A DNA stretch of 64,000 bases. Source: Chlorobium ferrooxidans DSM 13031 (GTDB lineage Bacteria; Bacteroidota; Chlorobiia; Chlorobiales; Chlorobiaceae). Under the pieces are notes generated by a model, which made no database searches, had not been told where the DNA came from, and was given only the letters and a program-made list of their open reading frames with translations. Below, in pieces: positions 46,876 to 57,482 of the stretch (the stretch's first letter is position 1; each line of letters starts with the position of its first letter). The stretch is taken from NCBI RefSeq assembly GCF_000168715.1, contig NZ_AASE01000001.1, positions 267,110 to 331,109 of the forward strand, read 5' to 3'. The translations under genes and the position numbers were made by a program.

Positions 46876-46880
46876 ACAGA

Positions 46881-47537
46881 CTACCACTCTGACGAATAGA
46901 GCCCGACTATCTCCTTGTATGCTATGGCAACGGCACAGGAGGATACGGGAATCGTTACCAGAAGGCCGACACCGAGAGCAAGCGCACCACCAAAATTCAG
47001 CAGGGCCAGCAGACAGGCAAACCAAAAAATTGCCCCCCATTGTCTGGTAACAATTTTGCGGCTTGTCTCCATCGCCTGCCAGAACTCCATCCTGTAATCA
47101 ACAATCAGAAACATGGTAAACGTATAGCCTACAGCAAGATAGATTCCGGGCAGAATAAGCAGCACCAACCCAACAGCCACGAGAAGCCCCATTGCCATAC
47201 CCGCCAGAAAAAGAGGCAGAAAGTATTTGAAACCAAGAAAAAAGTCTGAAAACTGAATCTCCTGTCCACTCATCCGCTTGAAGGCCGCAATCCCGAAACC
47301 GGCACATAACGGCGCCGTAAGGGATGAGAAAATAATCGAACCGCCTCCATTCGACATCGAGCTTAATGCCGAAATCACAAACACAACAAGGGTGAACCCT
47401 ACAAATTCACCAATGTTCAGCCGGAACATCTCCCAGCCCTTGCGAATATATTCAGAAGCAGTAACCTCGTATCCCTCATTGATCTGGCGATCAAACAGCA
47501 CGGGATCGACTTTAACGCCGAAATCAAAAGCAGCCAT
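46881..47537 (-). CDS. Polytopic membrane protein (DUF975/GDPD-membrane-domain-like)
   Basis: A 218-residue integral membrane protein with about five hydrophobic segments (FVGFTLVVFVISALSSM, IIFSSLTAPLCAGFGIAAF, FLPLFLAGMAMGLLVAVGLVLLILPGIYLAVGYTFTMFLIV, GAIFWFACLLALLNFGGALALGVGLLV). The internal phrase LLILPGIYLAVGYTFTMFLIVDYRM resembles proteins annotated as DUF975 or glycerophosphodiester phosphodiesterase membrane domains; no catalytic part is present. The start has GAGGAGAG upstream. Function unknown. Confidence 0.6.
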   Translation of the reverse strand: MAAFDFGVKVDPVLFDRQINEGYEVTASEYIRKGWEMFRLNIGEFVGFTLVVFVISALSSMSNGGGSIIFSSLTAPLCAGFGIAAFKRMSGQEIQFSDFFLGFKYFLPLFLAGMAMGLLVAVGLVLLILPGIYLAVGYTFTMFLIVDYRMEFWQAMETSRKIVTRQWGAIFWFACLLALLNFGGALALGVGLLVTIPVSSCAVAIAYKEIVGLYSSEW

Positions 47538-47847
47538 GATACTCTCCTCTTGTCAGGATTATTGAACTACCATAAGGGCAATTTCGACATCAAGTGATGT
47601 AACAGAACAGATTGGTTTACTTACAGACAACCGGACACCACCAAAATGTACTGATAATATACAATGAATTCCAGTAAGCTGCACATATTCATCCAGATCA
47701 TCATCTCTGGTCATACAGCCAGCTGAATCAACACAAACAATTCTTCTGAAAAGGAGCGATCCGAGCTAAAAAGGAAGGGGAGGCATAATATTTGCCTATA
47801 AAACATTTACAGGATAATGCTCTGGAGTAAAGATGATTTTGTAGAAA
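47538..47847. other. Intergenic region, no gene seen
   Basis: About 310 AT-rich bases between the membrane protein start and the adhesin terminator. It probably carries the promoter of the minus-strand membrane protein gene. Confidence 0.5.
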
Positions 47848-47875
47848 TAAAAAGGGCAGCGGATACTGCCCTTTT
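47848..47875 (-). terminator. Intrinsic terminator of the adhesin gene
   Basis: A perfect 11-bp stem AAAAAGGGCAG / CTGCCCTTTTT with a 6-base loop, about 16 bases past the adhesin stop. It is symmetric enough to work in both directions. Confidence 0.85.
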
Positions 47876-47890
47876 TGAAAAAACCGATAG

Positions 47891-50800
47891 TTAATTGTTG
47901 TTGGATATACTGAAATGATTACCATGTACATCATTGGCGGCAACACCGACAAGGGTAACCTGCATTTCTACTGTTGTCGCATCACCATCATTATCAACCC
48001 AGACTACGGTATTTCCTTCCCCGTCATCAAAATAGCTGATCCCGTTTGCAACAAGATGGTTTGGAGATGCAAAATAAGTGGCAGAGGAGAATGACTGACT
48101 ACCACTTTTAACACTATTGGCATCTATTGCTTTGAAATCCAACTTGTCATTAGCTACATCGAAGTCATAAATGACATCGCCGGTATCATGCAAATCAATG
48201 TATTTAAAAGTGTTAGAGCCACCACTACCACCATGGAGCGAGTCAGCACCATATCCGCCATAGATAGTGTTCGTACCTCCATCACCGTAGATAGTATCGC
48301 TGCCGCTACCCCATAGATGGTGTCATTGCTGTCATTGCCATGAATCAGGTCGTTTCCGGAACCCCCGTAAATGGCATCCTTTTCTGAACCACCGTTGATC
48401 GTATCATCACCGGCCTGACCATAGAGATTATCATCACCGCTTCCACCATTGATCGTGTCATTGCCCTCCTTTCCATACACAGTATCTTTACCGGCCAATG
48501 CATCAATGGTATTGGCCCTGGAGTCACCAGTCAATGTCTGATCCTCCTTTGTCCCGGTTATAGAGAATGGCTTGTCTGCTGAAGTATCAAAATCCTTTGA
48601 ATCTCCGGTACCGGTATAAGGTGATGGTGCGTCAAGAATGTTCTGCACACTCACCGTGAGGGTCTGCGTATCGATACCGCCATGGCCATCGGCAACCTGC
48701 ACATCCACCACATAGGCGTTATCACCGTCAGTGCCACCGATATCCTGCGGATTTTCATGGTCGGGAGCAGAAACAAAGCTCAATACCCCATGATTATCAA
48801 TTGCAAACCGGGCAAAGTCGGTACCGGTAGTTTGAAGAATGCTGTAACTGAGCATGTCATTATGATCAGGATCGCTGGCATTCACCGTAGTCACTGCCGT
48901 CTGATTCTCATTAACATTAACAGAATTAGCAAGTCCGGTAATCGTGGGATCATCATTTGTGCCTGTAACCGTGATGGTCAGTGTGCTGCTGCTTGTCGCT
49001 CCCTGGTCATCCGTTACTGTGTAGTGCGCTTCCACATCCAGCTTTTCACCTGCGGCAAGCGACTGATATGCCTCGTTCGAGGGATCAAAACTGTAGCTGC
49101 CATCGGCATCCATCGTGAGACCGGCTACCGGAACATCGAGTGCGTAGCTGGCTGTTGCTCCTGCATCGGCATCGGTTGCGCTTACCGCTCCGCTCACAAC
49201 ACTGTCATCCTCGGTTGCTGATGCTACTGCAACTTCAGCTACCGGTGCATCGTTTGTGCCTGTAACCGTGATGGTCAGTGTGCTGCTGCTTGTCGCTCCC
49301 TGGTCATCCGTTACTGTGTAGGTTGCTACAACATCCAGCTTTTCACCTGCGGCAAGCGACTGATATGCCTCGTTCGAGGGATCAAAACTGTAGCTGCCAT
49401 CGGCATCCATCGTGAGACCGGCTACCGGAACATCGAGTGCGTAGCTGGCTGTTGCTCCTGCATCGGCATCGGTTGCGCTTACCGCTCCGCTCACAACACT
49501 GTCATCCTCGGTTGCTGATGCTACTGCAACTTCAGCTACCGGTGCATCGTTTGTGCCTGTAACCGTGATGGTCAGTGTGCTGCTGCTTGTCGCTCCCTGG
49601 TCATCCGTTACTGTGTAGGTTGCTACAACATCCAGCTTTTCACCTGCGGCAAGCGACTGATATGCCTCGTTCGAGGGATCAAAACTGTAGCTGCCATCGG
49701 CATCCATCGTGAGACCGGCTACCGGAACATCGAGTGCGTAGCTGGCTGTTGCTCCTGCATCGGCATCGGTTGCGCTTACCGCTCCGCTCACAACACTGTC
49801 ATCCTCGGTTGCTGATGCTACTGCAACTTCAGCTACCGGTGCATCGTTTGTGCCTGTAACGGTGATGGTCAGTGTACTGCTGCTTGTCGCTCCCTGGTCA
49901 TCCATTACCGTGTAGGTTGCTACAACATCCTTTGTCTCACCTGCGGCAAGCGACTGATATGCCTCGTTCAAGGGATCAAAACTGTAGCTGCCATCGGCAT
50001 CCATCGTGAGACCGGCTAACGGTGCATCGAGTGCGTAGCTGACTGTTGCTCCTGCATCGGCATCGGTTGCGCTTACCGCTCCGCTCACAACACTGTCATC
50101 CTCGGTTGCTGATGCTACAGCAGCTGCGGCTACCGGTGCATCGTTTGTGCCTGTAACCGTGATGATCAGTGTGCTGCTGCTTGTCGCTCCCTGGTCATCC
50201 GTTACTGTGTAGGTTGCTACAACATCCTTTGTCTCACCTGCGGCAAGCGACTGATAGACTGCGTTGGATGGATCGAAGCTGTAGCTGCCATCGGCATTAA
50301 TCGTAAGACCGGCTACTGCTGCATCCAGTGAGTAGGCTGCTGTATGCAGGGCATCGGCATCCGTTGAAGTAACATAACCAGCTACCACTGCACTGCCTTC
50401 CATTGCGGAGTTTGTCAATAGTGCGGCGACCGGCCCATCATTCGTTCCGGTTACGGTGATCGTCTCAGTCTGCGTAACCGAGGCTCCTTTTGTATCTATG
50501 ACACTGTAGCTTACAAGAATGGTCATTGATTGACCAACCGCAAGGTTGTTGAAGGCTTCGTTGGCAGGATCAACAGTCAGTGTGCTACCGCTCAAACTCA
50601 CTCCGGCCGGAGGAGTGCTGCTGGCCAATGCCCCCTCAACGCTGTAGGTAACGATGCTTCCGACGCTCAGTGTATCAGCCGTGTCGACATCACTCGCTCC
50701 GCCAAGCAGGTTCAGGGTGTATGATGCCGCGCCTTCGGCTGTCGTTGAGAACAGCGCACCTGCCACCGTTGGTGCATGGTTGACAGCTCCACCCTGGTTA

Positions 50801-51612
50801 TGCTCCGACTCCTCATGCTCATCGCTTTCATGATGATCATCATCACCGTGATGCGAATCGTCTTTATCATGGTGACCACTCTCGCCGTGATGCGAATCAT
50901 CGTTATCCCGATCTCTGCTGTTTTCATTCCTGGAGCCCTTCAGCGCTTCATCAACACCTTTTAACGTCACCACAATCTCTTTGGTTGTCCCGTCAGCAGT
51001 TTTAACGGTAAAAGTTTCAGTTGCTTTCGCCTTCTCTCCTCCAAGTTCCTGAAGTTTGGCATTGTCCGCAGTGTAGCTCCACGAACCATCTTTACTGATA
51101 CTGAACTGTCCGTACTCCCCCTTCACAGAGTTCTGTGCAACAAAGGTGGCTGCACTGTCAATATCACTCGCACTCAACTTCCCGTTAATACCATAAGTAC
51201 CGCTGTCTTCAGTGATGAGACCTGTACTTGTGCCCGAAATAACAGCAGCATCGTTCACCGCGGTCACATTGATCTTCAGGCTGCTGGCTGAACCCGTTTC
51301 ACCCCTGGCATTCAGAACTTTAAAGCCGATTGAAGTGTAATCCTTCCCGTTTTCATCCTTGTCCGGAACGAACATCAATTTACCTGCGGTAATATCAGCA
51401 GCCGAAATCACCTGTTTGGCCGCAACATCCACCCAGCTTGTCCCGTTGAAATATTTCAATGATCCATTACTCTCAGGTGTCGTTATCTGAACTCTGAGCG
51501 GATCACTCGCAACAGGATTATAGTTTTTAATGAAGTCGGAAATTTTAAGGATAAGGGAAGTGTCTTCAAGAGTTGTGACACTCGAACTGTTGGCATTGTT
51601 GGCGGTACTCAT
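47891..51612 (-). pseudogene. Giant VCBS/cadherin/RTX adhesin, frameshifted near the 3' end
   Basis: A type I-secreted repeat adhesin. From 51612 the frame gives cadherin-like/Big domains, a His/Asp-rich linker (about residues 230-275), seven or so VCBS domains of ~99 residues (IITVTGTNDAPVA, DADGSYSFDPSNEAYQSLA), a cadherin-like domain (VNVNENQTAVTTVNASDPDH) and RTX calcium-binding nonapeptides (GKEGNDTINGGSGDDNLYGQ). The frame then shifts at a C4/G4 tract (48309-48312) and ends at 48154. One extra G restores GSGSDTIYGDGGTNTIYGGY and continues to 47891, through a terminal domain with DVIYDFDVANDKLDFKAID. A lesion, phase switch or sequencing error is possible. No secretion genes are nearby. 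Confidence 0.82.
48950..50460. repeat. Tandem 297-bp repeats in the adhesin gene
   Basis: The phrase GCCTGTAACSGTGATG recurs at 48961, 49258, 49555, 49852 and 50149, exactly 297 bases (99 codons) apart. A diverged unit follows near 50446. The units at 49258 and 49555 are nearly identical over their whole length. Confidence 0.92.
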
Positions 51613-52343
51613 AATATGCTCCTTTCTGTTTTACAAGAGTTTATGTGATTGGTATTTAAAAAAACTGATTTAATTGGCCTCAAAGGGCAAAATCATAGTC
51701 AAACTCATCATGCGAATATATAAACAACATATACATGACTATATTTTATATATATTGCTGCACATCAATACGAAACAAATACATACGAAATAACTATACA
51801 TTAAAGCTCATTAACACAATCTGAATCCGAACTTTCCAAAACGATAATTGTGTCTTTTTATTGCTCTACCTATTTGAAATTTCATTTGTAAGCCGCATCA
51901 AAAAAGCCACTTATTCCTTTATTTTTAAACTACTTATAATTATACAATGAAACCGGGCACTTATTTCAAACAGATCGAATCACTTTATGCTCAATTAAAA
52001 ATTCTATTAATCGGATTTTCGTAACAAACATTTTGAATCAAAAAAAACATACAAATGCCAACCACTCGAAAAACATATAAAAGATCAGCACAACAATATC
52101 AAGCAACTACTATGCCAAACCGATTCAGTCCTATTTCTTTCGATAAAAAGGAGTAACATCGTATCAGATTGATGCACAGGTGTTTCAAAAAAAAGTGTAT
52201 CACTGCAACACTCAGCAGCAGATAAAGCCGGGAGGAATTAAAAAAGGGGGTACAGAGACATCGTAACGAACAGCAAGTTCATTACAACATGCAGACAAGG
52301 ATGCAGAAAGAGTGACTATATAGATATGCGTATATATTCGCAG
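51613..52343. other. Long AT-rich intergenic region upstream of the adhesin
   Basis: About 730 bases with clearly lower GC than the neighbours and no credible gene. It contains an inverted repeat ACACAAT...ATTGTGT (about 51813-51853). As the only upstream DNA of the adhesin it should hold its promoter and regulatory sites. Confidence 0.55.
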
Positions 52344-53039
52344 CTAAAGAGCATGAGACTGAATAGCAAGTGATTCAGGAGCTGTTGAGGGGAAAGGGAA
52401 AAAGCTTTGGGTGTTGAATTTGCATAAAAAGGTGGCAAGGGTATGATCGCGGCGAAGCACAACAACTGCTCCGTCCTGCCATGCTCCGTTTTCCGCATAC
52501 CATTGACTTTGAGGCGAATCACCCTGATTCTGATGAATGTTGTGAACTCCGTTTCCGGTCCGGAAGGGTTCACCGAATATGAAGAGCTTCCTGGCGTGTA
52601 TAAGCAGGGGTTCAAGATCCCTGAATGCCGCAAAACCAGTCCCGTATTTCCAGGCGTCACAGAGAGAACATTCCGGTTCCGGACTCTTTTTTTCCGTAGC
52701 TCCAGACGCATGAGTAGCTGAAATACAGGCACAAGTGGGCTGAAGTTCCGGAGTACGATAGTAATCCAGGGCACCGGAACCCGGCTCTGAATCAAGAGGA
52801 TGCCATCCATCCGGCAGGCGAAGAAGAGAGTCAAAAGCCTGGGGCAAAAGCTCTATAACCCGCCATTGAATCCCGTGAGCATCCCTTTTGCTGTCAAGAT
52901 CTACCGGACAACGAAAAACTCTTTTTCCGGCCTGCACCTTCAGATTGCAGTGGTAGTATTTTCGCCTGCTGAAAGGATGATCGCAATAATATTTGTAGAG
53001 GGTGCCGACCAGAACACCATAGCCATCGAAAAGAGCCAT
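52344..53039 (-). CDS. DUF2278 family protein
   Basis: A 231-residue protein beginning MALFDGYGVLVGTLYKYYCD. It shows the DUF2278/YukJ pattern: N-terminal YGVLVGT and YHCNLKVQAGKRVFRCPVDLDSK, then FIFGEPFRTGNGVHNIHQNQGDSPQSQWYAENGAWQDGAVVV near the C-terminus, where IHQNQG and ENGxWQDG are the conserved blocks. The function of the family is unknown. A short Cys-containing insert (CSLCDAW, CACIS) sits in the middle. It is divergent from transketolase. Confidence 0.75.
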   Translation of the reverse strand: MALFDGYGVLVGTLYKYYCDHPFSRRKYYHCNLKVQAGKRVFRCPVDLDSKRDAHGIQWRVIELLPQAFDSLLRLPDGWHPLDSEPGSGALDYYRTPELQPTCACISATHASGATEKKSPEPECSLCDAWKYGTGFAAFRDLEPLLIHARKLFIFGEPFRTGNGVHNIHQNQGDSPQSQWYAENGAWQDGAVVVLRRDHTLATFLCKFNTQSFFPFPSTAPESLAIQSHAL

Positions 53040-53205
53040 AGCGATTCGTTTGCATGAATCCGGGTTATCGGAAAATGATAAGAGAAGTTACGCAACTGCC
53101 ACAGAGAATCAAGCCGGAATTCTGACAACGGAACCTTTGGATGGCTGCATGCTGTTTATCTCATCGAGGTTGTTACTTTTAGATACAAGAAAACCTGAAC
53201 CGTTC

Positions 53206-55230
53206 ATGCATAACCGCCCAGTTGAGATGAGAGCCATCAATACGGTAAGAGTGCTCGCCGTTGACATGGTGGAAAGAGCAAAATCGGGTCACCCCGGAAT
53301 GCCACTCGGAGCAGCTCCGATGGCCTGTGTGCTCTTCACAAGGATCCTCAACCACAATCCTGCCAATCCCCACTGGCTGAACCGGGACCGCTTTGTCCTT
53401 TCAGCCGGTCACGGTTCAGCCCTCCTCTATGCACTGCTCCATTTGAGCGGATATGAGCTTAGCCTTGATGATCTCAAAGCCTTCCGCCAGTGGGGGAGCA
53501 AAACCCCCGGCCATCCCGAGTATGGCCATACTCCTGGCGTTGAAACCACAACAGGCCCCCTCGGGCAGGGAATTGCCACTGCGGTCGGTATGGCCATCGC
53601 TGAACGACACACTGCCGCGCTTCTGAACCGCGAAAAGCTCAAACTGATTGACTACTGCACCTATGTCATCTGCAGCGATGGTGACCTGATGGAGGGAATA
53701 AGCAGCGAAGCCTCCTCTCTGGCAGGTCATCTGAAACTCGGCAAGCTGATCTGCCTCTACGACAGCAACAGGATTTCCATTGAAGGCTCAACCCGACTCG
53801 CCTTTACAGAAAATGTCGGAGAACGTTACCATGCTTACGGCTGGCATGTTGAACATATTGACGGCAACGATCCTGAGGCTATAGAAGAGGCCCTGATCCG
53901 CTCAAAAAATATCACCGACCGCCCATCGCTCCTCATTGCAAAAACCAATATCGGCTATGGAAGCCCTAACCGGCAGGACAGTGCTGCCGCTCATGGTGAG
54001 CCTCTCGGTGAGGAAGAGGTGAAACTGCTGAAAAAAGCGTTCGGCTTCCCCGAAGAAAAATCCTTTTATGTTCCCCCCGAGGTTCAGAAAGAGTTTGACC
54101 GGGTAAAAACGAAGGGAAGTATTCTGGAAAAAGAGTGGATGGAGTTACAGCACGACTATCAGCAGGAGTTTCCGGATTTATGGGGTGCGCTTGAAGAACG
54201 GCTGGCCCGGCGAATACCGGAGGGGTGGAGAGAGCTGATGCCGGAATTCGACTCATCTGCCGGATTGGCAACCCGCCAGGCATCAAAGAAGATTCTCGAA
54301 AAACTCGCCGGAAAAATCCCTTTCCTTGCCGGAGGTTCTGCCGATCTGGCCCCCTCCTGTGGAACCCTGCTCAAGGATAATATTGACTTCAGCCCTGAAA
54401 ATCCGAACGGTGCCAACCTCCATTTCGGCGTCAGGGAGCATGCCATGGGGGCAATTATTAACGGCATGGCTCTGTCGGGCATCATCATCCCGTACGGTGC
54501 AACCTTTCTCGTCTTTGCGGACTATATGAAACCCGCCCTTCGAATTGCGGCACTGATGAAAGTTCACTCCATCTTTCTCTTCACGCACGACAGCATTGCT
54601 CTCGGTGAGGACGGACCAACACACCAGCCGATTGAACAGCTCGCCATGCTGAGGGCACTGCCCGGCTTTACGGTGCTGCGCCCGGCCGATGCCAATGAAA
54701 CAAAAGCCGCATGGAAAGAGGCGCTCACAGCAAGAGCTCCTGTTGCTCTCATTCTCTCACGGCAACCGCTGCCGGTACTTGACGAAACCCGTTTTCCTGT
54801 CACTGCAGGAGTTCCGAAAGGGGGATACATCCTCTCTGAGTGGCATCCGGAACCACCTTCACCTGAAAAAGCAGCCATACTCATCGCAACCGGAGCGGAA
54901 GTGCATATCGCCCTTGATGCGCAACGACTTCTTGCATCGGAAGGGATACCTGTCCGGGTAGTCTCGATGCCATCAACAGGGCTTTTTGACCTTCAGCCGG
55001 AGGCATACAGAAACACAGTATTGCCAACGGAAATAACGAACAGAGTAGTCATTGAAGCCGCGTCACCGTTCGGATGGCACAAGTATGCCACAGAGAGAGG
55101 AAAAATCATCGGTATTGATCATTTCGGAGCATCAGCCCCCGGAACCATTACGCTCAAGGAGTTCGGGTTTACCGCTGATCGTGCCGCAGAAACAGTAAGG
55201 AAACTGATCAAGGAAAATGGCAACAGATGA
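53206..55230 (+). CDS. tkt: Transketolase
   Basis: ThDP enzyme exchanging two-carbon units in the pentose phosphate and related pathways. From ATG 53206 (MHNRPVEMRAINTVRVLAVDMVERAKSGHPGMPLG) it has 674 residues, a normal length; the frame is open to 53050, but the added part is unlike the family. Motifs: DRFVLSAGHGSALLYALLHL, TTGPLGQGIATAVGMAIAE, ICSDGDLMEGISSEASSLAGHLKLGKLICLYDSNRISIEG (ThDP site), FGVREHAMGAIINGMALSG, HDSIALGEDGPTHQPIEQLA. Its stop overlaps the pgl start by four bases. Confidence 0.95.
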   Translation: MHNRPVEMRAINTVRVLAVDMVERAKSGHPGMPLGAAPMACVLFTRILNHNPANPHWLNRDRFVLSAGHGSALLYALLHLSGYELSLDDLKAFRQWGSKTPGHPEYGHTPGVETTTGPLGQGIATAVGMAIAERHTAALLNREKLKLIDYCTYVICSDGDLMEGISSEASSLAGHLKLGKLICLYDSNRISIEGSTRLAFTENVGERYHAYGWHVEHIDGNDPEAIEEALIRSKNITDRPSLLIAKTNIGYGSPNRQDSAAAHGEPLGEEEVKLLKKAFGFPEEKSFYVPPEVQKEFDRVKTKGSILEKEWMELQHDYQQEFPDLWGALEERLARRIPEGWRELMPEFDSSAGLATRQASKKILEKLAGKIPFLAGGSADLAPSCGTLLKDNIDFSPENPNGANLHFGVREHAMGAIINGMALSGIIIPYGATFLVFADYMKPALRIAALMKVHSIFLFTHDSIALGEDGPTHQPIEQLAMLRALPGFTVLRPADANETKAAWKEALTARAPVALILSRQPLPVLDETRFPVTAGVPKGGYILSEWHPEPPSPEKAAILIATGAEVHIALDAQRLLASEGIPVRVVSMPSTGLFDLQPEAYRNTVLPTEITNRVVIEAASPFGWHKYATERGKIIGIDHFGASAPGTITLKEFGFTADRAAETVRKLIKENGNR

Positions 55231-56045
55231 ACAACCAAAAGCGAGAGAAGAGTTTTTACAGCGGAAGTGTAGCGGATATGACGGAACATGCCGCAGCGCT
55301 CATCATCACCGAAGCTTACCGCTCAATTGCTGATCACGGGCGATTCTCTCTTGTGCTTGCAGGCGGCAACTCTCCCCGTTCGCTCTACCGCCAACTGGCC
55401 GATGGTATAGAGACCGGATGCCTTGAACATTATGGCCTCCGGCTGCCTGACGGGGAACAAACCGAAAAAAACGGGCAATGCACCCTTATGCCCTGGCAGC
55501 AGACATGGATCTTCTGGGGGGATGAACGATGCGTACCTCCCGGTCATCCGGAGAGCAACTACAGAATGGCGGAGGAGACACTGCTTCTTCATTCCCCTCT
55601 TCCTGTTGACCATCTCTTCAGAATACCTGCAGAACAGGCTGATGCCGGACGGGCTGCCGAAGCGTATGAAACCGCAATCCGCTCTTTCTTTTCTATCCCC
55701 GGTCATCCTCATACACCGGAGAATGTTCCGGCTTTTGACCTTCTCCTGCTCGGCCTCGGCGAGGATGGCCATACCGCATCCCTCTTTGCCGGCAACGTTC
55801 AGGCACTTCAGGAATCAATGCGTTTGGCTATCGCCGTGGATGCACCGAATGGAAACCCTCCGGGAAAGCGAATAACCATTACCCTCCCGCTGATCAATCA
55901 TGCCCGGAATGTTCTCTTTTTCACTTTCGGCAAAGCAAAAGCCCGACTGGCGGAAAAAATATATCGCAAAGAGGAGTGCAACCTGCCGGCATCCCTTGTC
56001 TCCCCCGTTAACGGGCGACTCTTCTGGTTTACCGCTCAGCCATAG
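55227..56045 (+). CDS. pgl: 6-phosphogluconolactonase
   Basis: Hydrolyses 6-phosphogluconolactone, the second step of the oxidative pentose phosphate pathway. The 272-residue protein belongs to the NagB/SugarP-isomerase-like PGL family: [65 protein letters not shown] and [25 protein letters not shown]. The start overlaps tkt (ATGA). Its 3' end overlaps the convergent zwf gene by ten bases. Confidence 0.93.
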   Translation: MNNQKREKSFYSGSVADMTEHAAALIITEAYRSIADHGRFSLVLAGGNSPRSLYRQLADGIETGCLEHYGLRLPDGEQTEKNGQCTLMPWQQTWIFWGDERCVPPGHPESNYRMAEETLLLHSPLPVDHLFRIPAEQADAGRAAEAYETAIRSFFSIPGHPHTPENVPAFDLLLLGLGEDGHTASLFAGNVQALQESMRLAIAVDAPNGNPPGKRITITLPLINHARNVLFFTFGKAKARLAEKIYRKEECNLPASLVSPVNGRLFWFTAQP

Positions 56046-57472
56046 ATTCGCTGCGCCGCATCAGGTCCTCCCGAGTGAACGGCGTATAAAGAAGGTTCCT
56101 CTCCGCCGATTGCCTCCCGTATGGAGTCTATAATAGCCCACGAGTATTCGACACTGTCCTGACGGATAAAGTTCATCTGCTCGCCTGCCATGGCGTCAAG
56201 CAGCAGTCGGTGATAGGGCGTCAAACCTGAATCGGAAAAAGAGGTTCTGTAATCGAATTTCATATAAACGGGATCAGTGATCACCTCTTCTCCGGGGCGT
56301 TTTGCTCCAAACCGCAGTGCGATGGTCTCTTCGGGCTGAATCCGCAGAATCACCTGATTGGCCGTATAGCTGCAGCTATCGGCCATACCGAAAAAGTTCT
56401 GGGGAGGGCACTTGAACGTAATAACAATCTCGGTCACTGTTTCAGCAAGGTTCTTGCCTGCCTTTACAAAAAACGGAACATCTTTCCAGCGCCAGTTGTC
56501 AATTAAAAACTTTACCGCCGCAAAGGTCTCAACCTTCGAATCGGCAGCAACATTTTTTTCGCTGCGATAGCCTTCATACTGACCGAGAACAACTGATGTT
56601 TCAGCACTGTCAGACGAAAAATGACGGATCGAACGAAGTACCTTGGCTTTTTCATCACGCACCGCATCAGCAGAAAAATCAACAGGCGGCTCCATGGCCA
56701 CAGCGGCAAGCAGCTGAAGGGCATGATTCTGCATGATATCGCGCAAAAGCCCGGTCTCTTCATAAAAAGAGCCCCGGTCACGGATACCGAACTCCTCCGC
56801 AATGGTAATGGATACATTGGCTATGTAGTGGCGGTTCCATAACGGCTCAAAAATCCCGTTGGAAAAACGAAAGACCATGATATTCTGTACCGTCTCCTTG
56901 CCGAGGTAGTGATCAATACGGAACACCCGCTCTTCGCTGAACACCTCACCAATCACACGGTTCAGTTCCCGCGCCGTCTGCAGGTTCCTGCCGTAGGGTT
57001 TTTCAACGATTATTTTGCGCCATCCGCCGCAGAAAACGGTTTTCTCTCCAAGTCCGGCACTTTCAAGGTTCCGAACAATAACCGGGGCAAGAGCGGGTGG
57101 TGTCGCGAGATAAAAAAGAAGATTCGAGCAGATACCCCTCTCTCCGGAGACATCCATCAGCTCGTTGTGCAGAGCATGATAACCGGCAACATCCTCAAGA
57201 TCGACTCTGACATAAAAGAGCTTTCGGCTGATCTTCAGAAAGGCCGCCTCATCCTGAACGGTTTCGGGCGAGAATCGTGCAAGCTTTTCATGCACAAGGG
57301 AACGAAACTCCTCATGAGAGAGCTCTGACCTCCCGACCCCGATAACGCGAAACGCCTCCGGCATCTCTCCCCAAAGAGCCAGTTCACAGATTGAGGGAAA
57401 GAGTTTGCGTGCAGCCAGATCACTGTTTGCTCCGAAAATAACAAGGGTAAAATTATCGGGTTTTGCCTGCAT
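56036..57472 (-). CDS. zwf: Glucose-6-phosphate 1-dehydrogenase
   Basis: First enzyme of the oxidative pentose phosphate pathway, producing NADPH and 6-phosphogluconolactone. From 57472 ([27 protein letters not shown]) the protein has 478 residues. Motifs: a Rossmann start with [13 protein letters not shown] (typical GASGDLA), [19 protein letters not shown], the active-site [19 protein letters not shown] and [13 protein letters not shown]. The longer in-frame extension to 57598 runs into gnd and is not adopted. It follows gnd by ten bases. Confidence 0.95.
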   Translation of the reverse strand: MQAKPDNFTLVIFGANSDLAARKLFPSICELALWGEMPEAFRVIGVGRSELSHEEFRSLVHEKLARFSPETVQDEAAFLKISRKLFYVRVDLEDVAGYHALHNELMDVSGERGICSNLLFYLATPPALAPVIVRNLESAGLGEKTVFCGGWRKIIVEKPYGRNLQTARELNRVIGEVFSEERVFRIDHYLGKETVQNIMVFRFSNGIFEPLWNRHYIANVSITIAEEFGIRDRGSFYEETGLLRDIMQNHALQLLAAVAMEPPVDFSADAVRDEKAKVLRSIRHFSSDSAETSVVLGQYEGYRSEKNVAADSKVETFAAVKFLIDNWRWKDVPFFVKAGKNLAETVTEIVITFKCPPQNFFGMADSCSYTANQVILRIQPEETIALRFGAKRPGEEVITDPVYMKFDYRTSFSDSGLTPYHRLLLDAMAGEQMNFIRQDSVEYSWAIIDSIREAIGGEEPSLYAVHSGGPDAAQRIYG

Positions 57473-57482
57473 GAGGGCTCCT

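Noticed and set aside
48950..50460. Tandem gene duplication or insertion element
   Set aside because: The 297-base units are in-frame protein domains of one adhesin, not separate genes.
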